In this document: in pieces, positions 22,926-33,044 of the stretch
How positions within the stretch are numbered: position 1 is the stretch's first letter
Layout: each line of letters starts with the position of its first letter
NCBI RefSeq assembly: GCF_000499845.2
Contig: NC_023749.2
Coordinates: 1,955,030-2,019,029, forward strand
Length of the DNA: 64,000 nt
From: Phaseolus vulgaris
Lineage: Eukaryota; Streptophyta; Magnoliopsida; Fabales; Fabaceae
Reading direction: 5' to 3'
Made by a program: the position numbers and the translations under genes
Notes under the pieces: generated by a model
Seen by the model: only the letters and a program-made list of their open reading frames with translations
The model's database searches: none
Told to the model about the DNA's origin: nothing

Positions 22926-25900
22926 TAGTTAGCTTGAACATCCGAGGTTTGGGGGGAGGAACAAAAAGCAGATATCTGAAAAATTTGATCTCAAGAGAAG
23001 GAGCAGAGTTTGTTTGCATTCAAGAAACGAAACTGAAGGGGTTCACTGATGCTAGATGTTTTGCTTTGTGGGGGGACAATAGAGTCGGGTGGATTCACTA
23101 TGAAGGTGAAAATGGTGGTGGAAGCTTGCTGTCCATGTGGCACAAAGATATGTTCTGCTATGAGAGTCATGTGATGGGGAAGGGTTTCATAGTTATCTTT
23201 GGCCAACACCTACGGTCTTCACGTAAGTGTGTAATTGTCAATATTTACTCAGCCTGTAGTCTAAGAGAAAAGAAGATTCTCTGGGAGGAGATAACTGGTA
23301 TTAAAGAAGCGTCACAGGAGTTGGTTTGGTGTCTCTGTGGTGACTTTAATGCTGTAAGAAGCAGACGGGAAAGGAAAGGTGCTAGCAGTCGGGGTGCAAC
23401 TGCAAGCGGTCAAACGAGTGAGATAAATGGTTTCAATTGTTTTATCGACTCTAATTTGCTTCTGGATCTCCCTATAGTAGGGAAAGCTTACACGTGGTTT
23501 AGAGCAAATGGGTCGGCTATGAGCAGGCTTGATAGAATCCTTGTCACCGAGGAGTGGTTGAGCTTATGGCCAAAATGCAAACAATATGTCCAACAGAGGG
23601 AAGTGTCTGATCACTGTGCTTTGGTGGTGAAGACCTTGGATAAGGACTGGGGACCCAAGCCCTTTCGAAACATCGATGCCTAGCATATGGATAGAGGGTT
23701 CAATGGGATGGTGAAGGGAAAGTGGCAATCTTATCCAGCCCAAAGGAATGCCATCTTGAACCTTAAGGTTAAGTTGAAGCTACTCAAAGGGGATTTGAAA
23801 ATCTGGAATAGAGAAGTGTACGGCAATCTTAATACCATTAAGAATGGTATCCTGCGCGAAATCGAGGCCTTTGACAACCAAGATAAGGATGGAGGTTCGG
23901 TGGTTAGGGGGAGGATGGAGAGACTGGAATTACTGAACCAGCTAGGGGAGGTTGACAGAAAGATAGACTCCCTCATTAGTCAAAAAGCAAGAGCTTGTTG
24001 GTTCAAGTATGGAGATTCGTGTACAAAATTTTTTCACTCCTCCTTGAGATGGAGAAGGCTTAGAAACGAAGTAAAAGGTGTTGAGGTTGGGGGTCAGTGG
24101 TGTGAGGAGCCTGCTACGGTTCGAGCAGAGGCTAAGAAGTTGTTTGAGAACAGGTTTAAAGCAACAAGGGATTTTGGGGTTAGACTCGATGAAGTGGAGT
24201 TCAAAACTATCTCCCCAGAAGACAACCTGTTTCTTATATCTGGTTTTAAGGAAGATGAAGTCAAGGAAGCGGTGTGGCATTGTGAAGGTTCAAAGAGTCC
24301 AGGACCCGACGGGTTCAACTTTAACTTTATCAAGGAAAGTTGGGAGTTTATAAAAGACGAGTTTGTTAAGGCCTTGGCTGTGTTCCATGATACAGGGTCT
24401 ATTCCTAAGGGCTGTAATGCATCCTTCATAGCTTTGGTTCCAAAGGTGAAGGACCCCTGTTCGCTGGAGCAATATCGACCCATCTCATTAGTGGGGGCTC
24501 TATACAAAGTTATAGCAAAGGTGTTGGCTGAAAGAATAAAGAAAGTGTTGAACTCCGTTATTGATGAAAGTCAATCTGCTTTCTTAAAGGGGAGAGGGAT
24601 CTTAGATAGCGTACTCATGGCCAATGAGGTGGTAGAGGATCTCAGAAGGCGTGAGAGGAGTGGCCTCTGCTTGAAGGTGGACTTTGAAAAAGCATATGAC
24701 TCGGTGCGGTGGGAGTTTATGTACGATATGCTCTACAAAATGGGTTTCCACTGCAAGTGGGTGACGTGGATACGAGGCTGCATGGAATCGGCCTCAGTGT
24801 CCGTTTTAGTTAACGGGAGCCCTACGGAGGAATTCAAACCTTCTAGAGGTTTGAGGCAAGGTGACCCGCTAGCCCCGTTCCTCTTCATTGTGGTTGCTGA
24901 AGGCCTAGCTGGGCTAGTTAGGCAAGCGAACAAGGCCAATCTGCTATCGGGCGTTAAGTTCGGTAGAGGAGAGGTGGAGATTAGCATCATGCAATTCGCA
25001 GACGACACCCTCTTCCTTTGTGAAGCGTCGTACAGCAATGTTGTTGCCGTGAAGGCGATCCTAAGGGGGTTTGAACTAGCATCAGGCTTAAAGATAAATT
25101 TCCATAAGTCAAAGATTGCAGGTGTGAACGTGGATAACTTTGCTCTGTTAAGCTATGCAAAAACCCTGAGTTGTGCCCAGATGGGAGTCCCGTTTAAATA
25201 TCTTGGATTAGAAGTGGGGGGGAATCCAAGGAAGGTGAAGTTCTGGGAACCGGTGTTAACCAAGCTTAAAGCTAGACTCAATGTCTGGAAAGGAAGATTT
25301 TTGTCAATGGCAGGGAGAATTTGCCTAATCAAATCGGTTATCTCAGCGATTTCGCTTTTCTATCTCTCTATCTTCAAAGCACCGGAATCTATATATAAAA
25401 GCATTATCAGCATTCAGCGAAGGTTCTTGTGGGGATGGGGGAAGGAGAAGAGGTCGATACCCTGGGTTAGCTGGGAAAATGTATGCAAACCGAAGGAGGA
25501 GGGTGGTCTGGGGATCAGAGATATTCGGAAGTTTAATTACGCCCTCCTAGCCAAGTGGAGATGGAGGATGGTATCGGAAGAAAAGGGGAGGTGGAAAGAC
25601 TTATTGATCTCAAAGTATGGGATGAATCTGGATCGTTCGCTTGGCCCAGTGAAATTCCAATCATGGTGGTGGAGAGATTTGAAAAAAGTGTGCACAGAGG
25701 GAGAAGGAGGAGGGTGGTTCAAAAATCAACTTGTATGGAAGGTAGGAGGCGGTGAAAAAGTGAACTTCTGGGAGGATGTGTGGATTGGCAATATCAACCT
25801 CAAAACCCTCTACCCAAGGTTGTTCTCCTTATCCTTGGACCAGGGCCTAATGGTGAGTGAGGTTGGGGAGTGGGTAAGCGCTGTTTGGAGGTGGGACTTA

Positions 25901-26581
25901 AGGTGGAGAAGGGATAGGTATGAATGGGAATCCCCGTTGGAAGCAAACCTTGTCCAACTGCTATCCCGAGTAAGTCCGTCAAGGGGTCACAAAGACGTTT
26001 AGACGTGGGGGTGTGATGGATCGGGGTCCTTTTCTGTCCCTTCTGCATATGAATGCTTAGCTAAACAGGATAGTAGTCCGCGCCACGAAGTTTTCGAGCA
26101 TCTGTGGAGAATCAAAGCCTTCCCCAATACAATAACAACTGCTTGGAGAGTCCTCCTAAGTAGAATCCCAACCAGAGTTGATTTGAGGAGGAGAGGAGTG
26201 TTGCTTAACACAATTTTATGTGAGCGTTGTCAAACAAAGGAGGAATCCTGCCAACACATCTTCTTAGAATGCCCCTTCGCCCAGAAAGTGTGGAGGTCTT
26301 GTTTTATATGGATTGGCATCTCTTTTGTGCAGCACAATGTTCTTATGATGCACTTTGAAAATTTCTTCTTGTGGAAAGGAGTTTGGGCGTGTGTTGTAAG
26401 GAGCATTTGGGAGCATAGGAATTCGGTTGTTTTCAAACAAGGTGTTGTAGATGCGGAAGAGACTTTTTCGATGGCTCAACTCAAATCATGGCAATGGCTA
26501 AAGCACAGAGGTCACCGCTGGTGTTATTCTCTGGCTGATTGGATCCTAAATCCCCTTATCTGTATCAGAAGCTTTAAGTGA
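22919..26581 (+). pseudogene. LINE-1 ORF2 (endonuclease-RT), two nonsense codons
   Basis: The start ATG at 22919 overlaps the ORF1 stop. The APE-type endonuclease has 'CIQETKLKG' near 23015, 'CGDFNAVRS' near 23338 and 'SDHCALVVK' near 23608. The RT has 'YRPISLVGALYKVIAK', 'GLRQGDPLAPFLF' near 24850 and the catalytic 'FADD' near 24997. The zf-RVT region has 'LCERCQTKEESCQHIFLECP'-like cysteines near 26220-26275. TAG codons at 23681-23683 (TGG in LINE-2) and 26000-26002 (CAG in the other copies) interrupt it. A 30-bp deletion near 26370 removes a PHLSSQQN segment. Confidence 0.9.
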
Positions 26582-26901
26582 TGGATGCTGGAAGGTGTTC
26601 TTGAGGAGAGGATTTTGAGGCTGCAGGAACAGAGTTAAATGCAGAGGAGGTAACATCAAGAGCAGCCATGAGGCCTGTCAGAATATACAAAGGGGGAATG
26701 GAGAGTGTCCTAACAGTTGGCAAGGAGGAGCTAACCGTCCAGGAGTGCTAGGAGAAGGGGAATTTGATGCTGATTGATCCTTAACAGTGTGCCTAGATGG
26801 TTCTCTGTCTTTTGACTCTCAGGGACCAGGCGGTTGGAGGGTGGATTCAGAGGTTGGCTGGCCTTGACCGGGCACTGCTGTAGGATAGTGTGTTTTTGAT
26901 G

Positions 26902-27372
26902 CGGTACCGGCATTTGATGTTGAACTTGGTGTCACTACTTTTGCCGCATTGCAAGAAGGATAACAAGGTTGAATCAAAGGAATCTAAAGGCGCCACCCTG
27001 AACGAGCTTGTTGAGCTCAAAAGTTGCCCCTCGTGTCTTTTGTTTGAGTGCAGGAAGCAAAAACATCTTTTTCTCTGGACGGCCAAATGCCCCAGTGGCC
27101 CATCTGTAAAATTTCTAGTTAGTGCGGTGCATACTATGGAGGAGTTGAAGCTAACGGGAAATCACCTAAAAGATTTCTACTCATCATAATGAAGCAGATA
27201 AATTACCAAAGGGAGGCCTTGATAAAAGTCTTTGTTTGAGGTTCGAGCTTTGGAGTAAAAGTAGAAGGCTGGAAAGTTTGCGAAGAAGGTCAAAGCAAAG
27301 ACAAGGAGGAAAATGCAAGAGATGTCTAATCCTCTGGAGCCTGATGAGTTTGCAGATATGTGGAAAGATTGA
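26902..27372 (+). pseudogene. BRX1: BRX1-derived coding fragments inside the LINE-1 3' region
   Basis: Downstream of ORF2, 26902-27171 encodes 'RYRHLMLN', 'LPHCKKDNKVESK', 'GATLNELVELKS', 'FLVSAVHTMEELKLTGNHLK', the conserved middle of the ribosome-biogenesis factor BRX1 (Brix domain), with no introns. 27212-27226 encodes 'GGLDK', and 27244-27372 encodes the BRX1 C-terminus ('AGKFAKKVKAKTRRKM', 'SNPLEPDEFADMWKD', stop 27370-27372) in another frame, with two internal stops near 27256 and 27262. The middle of the protein is deleted between these pieces. I recognise the protein from family knowledge. It is not a functional BRX1; it is captured mRNA-like sequence in a LINE. Confidence 0.8.
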
Positions 27373-27518
27373 TTTTGAATACAACTGCAGCTAAAGAGGG
27401 TGCGTGCTGGTCAACAGAACCAGGGAGCTGCTGGTCACCACAGTGGTGCTTGCTGTTGAAGGAGTCTCCACTGTTTTTTTTCTCTCAAACCTTATTATTA
27501 CAATAATCCCTCTTGTCA

Positions 27519-28532
27519 GACTTATTGATCTCAAAGTATGGGATGAATCTGGATCGTTCGCTTGGCCTAGTGAAATTCCAATCATGGTGGTGGAGAGATT
27601 TGAAAAAAGTGTGCACAGAGGGAGAAGGAGGAGGGTGGTTCAAAAATCAACTTGTATGGAAGGTAGGAGGCGGTGAAAAAGTGAACTTCTAGGAGGATGT
27701 GTGGATTGGCAATATCAACCTCAAAACCCTCTACCCAAGGTTGTTCTCCTTATCCTTGGACCAGGGCCTAATGGTGAGCGAGGTTGGGGAGTGGGTAAGC
27801 GCTGTTTGGAGGTGGGACTTAAGGTGGAGAAGGGATAGGTATGAATGGGAATCCCCGTTGGAAGCAAACCTTGTCCAACTCCTATCCCGAGTAAGTCCGT
27901 CAAGGGGTCACAAAGACGTTCAGACGTGGGGGTGTGATGGATCGGGGTCCTTTTCTGTCCCTTCTGCATATGAATGCTTAGCTAAACAGGATAGTAGTCC
28001 GCGCCACGAAGTTTTCGAGCATCTGTGGAGAATCAAAGCCTTCCCCAATACAATAACAACTGCTTGGAGAGTCCTCCTAGGTAGAATCCCAACCAGAGTT
28101 GATTTGAGGAGGAGAGGAGTGTTGCTTAACACAATTTTATGTGAGCTTTGTCAAACAAAGGAGGAATCCTGCCAACACATCTTCTTAGAATGCCCCTTCG
28201 CCCAGAAAGTGTGGAGGTCTTGTTTTATATGGATTGGCATCTCTTTTGTGCAGCACAATGTTCTTATGATGCACTTTGAAAATTTCTTCTTGCCTCATCT
28301 GAGTAGCCAACAAAATCTCTTGTGGAAAGGAGTTTGGGCGTGTGTTGTAAGGAGCATTTGGGAGCATAGGAATTCGGTTGTTTTCAAACAAGGTGTTGTA
28401 GATGCGGAAGAGACTTTTTCGATGGCTCAACTCAAATCATGGCAATGGCTAAAGCACAGAGGTCACCGCTGGTGTTATTCTCTGGCTGATTGGATCCTAA
28501 ATCCCCTTATCTGTATCAGAAGCTTTAAGTGA
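27519..28532 (+). pseudogene. Second copy of LINE-1 ORF2 C-terminus (tandem duplication)
   Basis: It begins at 'agacttattgatctc' (compare 25597) directly after 3'-region sequence 'ctcttgtc'. It repeats the ORF2 C-terminal region to the stop after 'ICIRSFK' at 28532. A TAG near 27692 replaces TGG ('VNF*EDVW'). Unlike the first copy it keeps 'PHLSSQQN' and reads CAG at the position of the 26000 stop. So the duplication came before the 30-bp deletion and the 26000 nonsense change in the first copy. Confidence 0.9.
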
Positions 28533-28854
28533 TGGATGCTGGAAGGTGTTCTTGAGGAGAGGATTTTGAGGCTGCAGGAACAGAGTTAAATGCAGAGGAG
28601 GTAACATCAAGAGCAGCCATGAGGCCTGTCAGAATATACAAAGGGGGAATGGAGAGTGTCCTAACAGTTGGCAAGGAGGAGCTAACCGTCCAGGAGTGCT
28701 AGGAGAAGGGGAATTTGATGCTGATTGATCCTTAACAGTGTGCCTAGATGGTTCTCTGTCTTTTGACTCTCAGGGACCAGGCGGTTGGAGGGTGGATTCA
28801 GAGGTTGGCTGGCCTTGACCGGGCACTGCTGTAGGATAGTGTGTTTTTGATGCA

Positions 28855-29324
28855 GGTACCGGCATTTGATGTTGAACTTGGTGTCACTAGTTTTGCCGCA
28901 TTGCAAGAAGGATAACAAGGTTGAATCAAAGGAATCTAAAGGCGCCACCCTGAACGAGCTTGTTGAGCTCAAAAGTTGCCCCTCGTGTCTTTTGTTTGAG
29001 TGCAGGAAGCAAAAACATCTTTATCTCTGGATGGCCAAATGCCCCAGTGGCCCATCTGTAAAATTTCTAGTTAGTGCGGTGCATACTATGGAGGAGTTGA
29101 AGCTAACGGGAAATCACCTAAAAGATTTCTACTCATCATAATGAAGCAGATAAATTACCAAAGGGAGGCCTTGATAAAAGTCTTTGTTTGAGGTTCGAGC
29201 TTTGGAGTAAAAGTAGAAGGCTGGAAAGTTTGCGAAGAAGGTCAAAGCAAAGACAAGGAGGAAAATGCAAGAGATGTCTAATCCTCTGGAGCCTGATGAG
29301 TTTGCAGATATGTGGAAAGATTGA
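28855..29324 (+). pseudogene. BRX1: Second copy of the BRX1 fragments in the LINE-1 3' region
   Basis: Tandem-duplicate counterpart of 26902-27372, with the same internal deletion and the same C-terminal 'PLEPDEFADMWKD' and stop at 29322-29324. A few substitutions separate the copies (for example 'LFLWTAK' against 'LYLWMAK'), which shows the duplication is not recent. Confidence 0.75.
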
Positions 29325-29473
29325 TTTTGAATACAACTGCAGCTAAAGAGGGTGCGTGCTGGTCAACAGAACCAGGGAGCTGCTGGTCACCACAGTGGTG
29401 CTTGCTGTTGAAGGAGTCTCCACTGTTTTTTTTCTCTCAAACCTTAATATTACAATAATCCCTCTTGTCAGAG

Positions 29474-29873
29474 TTACAACCTCTGAAATTCTGCTTGAGG
29501 AATCTGTTGTAATTGAGAGTGGAAAGATGGATGTTCAGGACTTAGCAGAGTAAGCTGGCATCTCTTTTTCAAAAAAGTTGGTAAAAAGGATACTCTGGAC
29601 TGTGTCAAGGAATATATATCAGCAGGAATAGATACTGGTGGTGTGCTTGGGTTTCTATAAATCATCAATAGGATTCGTGTTATGCTGGTGTTATGCAGTC
29701 TGAGGTCTTGGGACTGAGTTCTAACTAGCTTTAAGTTTTTGAGTTAAGTGGTGAGCCGCTTAACTTTGTTTTAATTGTTAAATGCTTAATTAGGAGGTCT
29801 ATGTATAAGGGTTGGAACACCCCTAAAGTGTTTCATTTAATTCTATTAATTCGTTGCTGATAAAAAAAAAAAT
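29474..29873 (+). repeat. LINE-1 3' tail with hairpin and poly(A)
   Basis: The conserved tail starts at 'ctagctttaag' (29729). It contains the hairpin gttaagtgg/ccgcttaac near 29744-29766, then 'aattaggaggtctatgtata' and 'ttcgttgctgat' followed by poly(A). The same ~150-nt tail ends the copies at 751-897, 30400-30557, 33427-33577, 38652-38800 and 62560-62703 (plus strand), and 42888-43049 and 43682-43830 (minus strand). Confidence 0.85.
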
Positions 29874-29918
29874 GTAATCAGAATTATTTATGCCTCGTTC
29901 GGCATCAGAATTATCTCA
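29874..29918 (+). repeat. Single 55-bp satellite unit at the LINE-1 3' junction
   Basis: 'tgtaatcagaattatttatg' and the rest of one satellite unit follow the LINE poly(A) directly. The LINE therefore ends at the 'tttaa/tgtaatc' point of the unit, the same point as two other tails. After this the native NOP10 upstream DNA starts. Confidence 0.8.
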
Positions 29919-30082
29919 TAACCAATAAAAAGGGCCTTAACCTAAATGAAAGGCCCATTCTCGTTGAACCAAAGCAACTTCTGTAGACCAGAAAACCTTA
30001 AAACCCTTTCCTCGCCTCCACCGCAGGTTTATTTCTTTACGTTCGGCTGAGTTTATTTTTGTTGCTGTTCATTCTCGATCAG
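29919..30082 (+). promoter_or_regulatory. NOP10 proximal promoter and leader
   Basis: 'aaagggccttaacc' and 'gaaaggcccattctc' are GGCC/AGGCCCA-type motifs common upstream of plant ribosome-biogenesis genes. A pyrimidine-rich leader ('aaaaccctttcctcgcctcc') follows and ends at a consensus donor 'gatcag/gtatgt' at 30082. Only about 50 bp separate these motifs from the satellite/LINE junction. Confidence 0.5.
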
Positions 30083-30191
30083 GTATGTATCTGATAACCC
30101 TAGACTGATTGTTGTTTCCAATTTCTGTTATCAACACGTGCTATGGTTTCTAGCTTTATTGTTATCTGATTCGGTTTTTGCTATGATTTCC

Positions 30192-31170
30192 AATTTTATT
30201 CTAGGATTTTTTTTGAAAAATGCTTTCCAGAATTTTTGAAAGTTATTTTCCAAAATACACTTATAAATTTTGGAAAGGAGTATATGAGAAGATTTCAAAA
30301 TAAGTATTCCAATTTTTTATAAAGCTGGCGTTCTATATATCATCACCAGGATTCTGATTTGTGTTTTGCTGGTGTTCTGCAGACTCAGGTCTTGGGACTG
30401 AGTTTTATCTAGTTTTAAGGTTTTGAGTTAAGTGGTGTGCCCCTTAACTTTGGTTTAATTGTTGAATGCTTAATTAGGAGGTCTATGTATAAGGGTTGGA
30501 ACACCTCTAAAGTGTTTCTTTTAATTCTATTAATTCGTTGCTGATCAAAAAAAAAAAAAGTATTCCAAAAAATCATTTAAAAAAAGGAGTAAAATTGTAT
30601 TTTTAAATATTGATCGGGGGGTGAAGGAAGAAACACCCTCATTTTTTATGTAGCAGTTGTATGATTCTAACACCGTTCATATATATAACGTTTTCATATA
30701 ATCTATTGCTCTCTCATTTCTAAATTATAAGTAATTTATTTATTTATTCATTTTCTTTATTTGTTGTAATTTTCAGATTTCAAGGCAATTATGATTTTTT
30801 TTTTCAATTATACCTTGTTTTCTTTAATTAAATATAATTGGAAAATAGAACACTTAATCTTCTACAGAGTAGCTAAGATCGAAAATAGATTACGATTTTA
30901 TTTTCTGGATTGATTTCAGTTCAAATCTATGCCAGATAATAAAAATGTAACATTTGAAGCCATGCTTGGAGAGTTGTAAGTAAGTTATTTGATCATTGAA
31001 TTGGAGTTATATATGCACTGAAAAATTAAGGAGGAAAATTTGTTTTGCTAAATGTGGTTAGATATCAAATTTGGCGAAGATGGAGAAAATTAAAGATAAT
31101 GTGAAATGAGTGACAGTGATGGAGTAGTAGTAATATAAGGAAGTGATTAAAAATAATATTAAGAAAATTG
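30192..31170 (+). repeat. Dispersed repeat, copy A (in NOP10), with nested LINE tail
   Basis: Nearly identical to 61823-62809. It starts at 'aattttattctagg' and ends at 'aatattaagaaaatt'. It carries the reverse of the 'gggtgtttcttcc' motif at 30626, also seen in MITE-like units. Copy A is interrupted at 30313-30557 by a LINE tail that is absent from copy B. I could not classify the repeat. Confidence 0.85.
30313..30557 (+). mobile_element. LINE tail insertion in repeat copy A, 11-bp TSD
   Basis: A 5'-truncated tail ending in poly(A). The target duplication 'aagtattccaa' is at 30302-30312 and 30558-30568. The empty site is in copy B at 61935-61945 with one mismatch. The hairpin is partly degraded (gttaagtggtgtgccccttaac). 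Confidence 0.9.
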
Positions 31171-31251
31171 CATCCTCACGGGTTATTGGCAACAAGCCAA
31201 AATCTTGGTGGTTATCACTGCTTTGAAGTGTGTTGTTTTTCTTCTTTGCAG

Positions 31252-32495
31252 AAAGAGTCGCCGGTAGGGCTAGCTACACAATCTGCCCATCCAGGTATTT
31301 TGCTCTGCTTACTGCAGTTTCTTGACATATATATGAGTTTTTTCAAATTATGCTATAATAATTGCTTGTGAATTCAAAAGAAAACCTTTTGTCCTTCTCT
31401 GTGCAATTTCTTTGTAATTTCTGTGTTGATACTAAAATGCACTGTGGACCGTAACATTGTTATAGTTTGTATTTTTTTATTTGGGGGCTTTTTTTTCACT
31501 TCTCTTCTATTTGCGTAGATAATTTTCTGAAACGGGTTGGCTTGGATTGTATGGATTAATGGGTTTATTATTCTCATTGAAAATTGGGGTTGTACCTAGG
31601 GCATTTGACAGTTTGTGTTTTAATTTTAGAGGATCTGCTCTGTCAACAACGATAGAAAAAGGGTTTTTGGCATTGCATTCAATCTGTGTTTCTTTGTGTT
31701 TATTAAAGAAATGCTAGAGTTTTCTCTGGCAGCCCGTCTTCTAGAGTTTAGTTGTGAAATTGGGATCAAGACTTTTCTTGGTTGTTTGGTAATTGCCTTT
31801 TTAGAGGCCGTCTTTGTCAAATTCTTAGCGAGATTGGCATTCTTTGCTGCTTGATTTTGATCCTGGTTTTCTTTTGTCCCCTTTTCACCTTTTGGTCTTT
31901 TTTCCCTGAAGGATTTTTGGTCTTTATAAGGGAAAAAAGTTAAAGGTGGAAAAAAAGTAACACCATCAGCCTCGTCGTTTTTCCGAAAGTGCCGAGTCAT
32001 CATCTTGATATGCATGTTGGATGTAACATTGGATGAAAGTCATTGACTGAGAAACATATCATTGTGGCTGTTTGATTAAGAACTTCTGTAGTGTGGAACT
32101 TGGTAGCATAGGGCTAATTTACTACAAAAAATTGTTTTCTATTTTGATTTTTGTTTGTTAATTTTATTTAAAAAAGCCACCTAGTACTTTGTTTCCTATT
32201 TTCAGCAGTAACAACTTATTATTTTCATTGCTCACTGTATAATATTTTAAAGATCTGCTTTTTGCACAGTTTGGATTTTGTCATTGGCATAAGGCATACT
32301 AGTCACTCTCAAATACATGTGAAATGTTATTTATAAATTATAATTCTCTCCATTTTCTGTACCTGTTTATGATTTTTGTGGTTTTCCCAAAATGCAGCTC
32401 GGTTTTCACCCGATGATAAATATTCGAGGCAGAGAGTTCTTCTGAAGAAGCGTTTTGGATTGTTACCAACCCAGCAGGCACCTCTAAAGTACTGA
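31252..32495 (+). pseudogene. NOP10: NOP10 (H/ACA snoRNP subunit), last two exons; start exon not found
   Basis: Exon 31252-31294 and exon 32398-32495 have GT/AG borders, and their 141 nt join in frame. They encode 'KESPVGLATQSAHPA' and '[19 protein letters not shown]', ending 'APLKY' and stop. This matches NOP10, the ~64-residue H/ACA RNP protein needed for pseudouridylation and rRNA processing. The upstream exon, about 18 codons starting MYL in the family, should precede the phase-0 border at 31252. I find no such sequence in 29919-31251, and most of that interval is a dispersed repeat (30192-31170). The copy is therefore probably broken, unless the exon is unusually diverged. Confidence 0.75.
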
Positions 32496-33040
32496 CTGAT
32501 TTTGAAGCTCCAATTTTTAAGTGTCTTTTCTGTGCTTGGCCGTGTTTTGTGAACTAGTGTAGTGCCGATACCTGGTGCCTAGTGATTGAGCCATTTATAT
32601 TGTTTTGAACCAATTACGTCAAATATGGCTCACTTATTACTTACTGTATTAGAATGAAGTTTCCAATGTTGAAATGCACTAAAGGATTTTGAGTTCTGTT
32701 GCAGTCAATTTAATATTTTTTTTTTGATCAGCAACGAATTAATAAAATATCAATTTAATATTGTGAAACAAATAATTTGTCTCAACGCATGGGGTGGTTG
32801 CCAGCTTTCAAAACGAGATAAAAGTGCAGCTAGATGAAACCAGCTACATGAATCAACAAAGAATGAATGAAATTTTTATCTGTGCAAATATGTTTACACG
32901 TATTTTCCTTTTCCCAATTAAGAAACGTAAGAGAAAGAACTTAGTTATCATTAACACAGGTAATTTGATGGAGATAAATGAATTATAAAAACAGATATTA
33001 ATGTATGTCAAGGGACTATAATACTTGTTCCTGCTAGGGA
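32496..33040. other. NOP10 3' flank
   Basis: Probable NOP10 3' UTR and AT-rich intergenic DNA. Apart from the 33-nt LINE insertion at 32717 no feature was recognised. Confidence 0.4.
32717..32749 (-). mobile_element. Ultra-short LINE tail insertion (~33 nt) with 12-bp TSD
   Basis: Nine T's followed by 'gatcagcaacgaattaataa', the reverse complement of the last ~24 nt of the LINE tail, are flanked by 'tcaatttaatat' at 32705-32716 and 32750-32761. This is an almost completely 5'-truncated insertion in the NOP10 3' flank. Confidence 0.85.
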
Positions 33041-33044
33041 GGTG

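Larger units (their letters stand above)
21014..29873 (+). mobile_element. LINE-1 copy (L1-type), 5'-truncated, with internal tandem duplication
   Basis: Plus-strand L1-type LINE with ORF1 (RRM-like), ORF2 (endonuclease, RT, C-terminal zf-RVT region), a long 3' region and a poly(A) tail at 29864-29873. Compared with LINE-2 it starts inside ORF1 at the 'YGELDMHK' codons. Sequence 25598-27519 is repeated head-to-tail as 27519 to about 29470. The 3' region contains BRX1-derived sequence. The tail abuts a single 55-bp satellite unit at 29874. No clear target duplication was found. ORF1 and ORF2 carry premature stops. Confidence 0.9.

Noticed and set aside
30939..30991. Short ATG-bearing exon-like stretch in repeat copy A, considered as the missing NOP10 start exon
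   Set aside because: Its phase does not match the NOP10 exon at 31252, the peptide is unlike NOP10, and the same sequence is in repeat copy B away from NOP10.
31626..32015. 129-codon minus-strand open frame in the NOP10 intron
   Set aside because: Lysine-rich translation of a T-rich intron, no homology I can recognise and no plausible start context.
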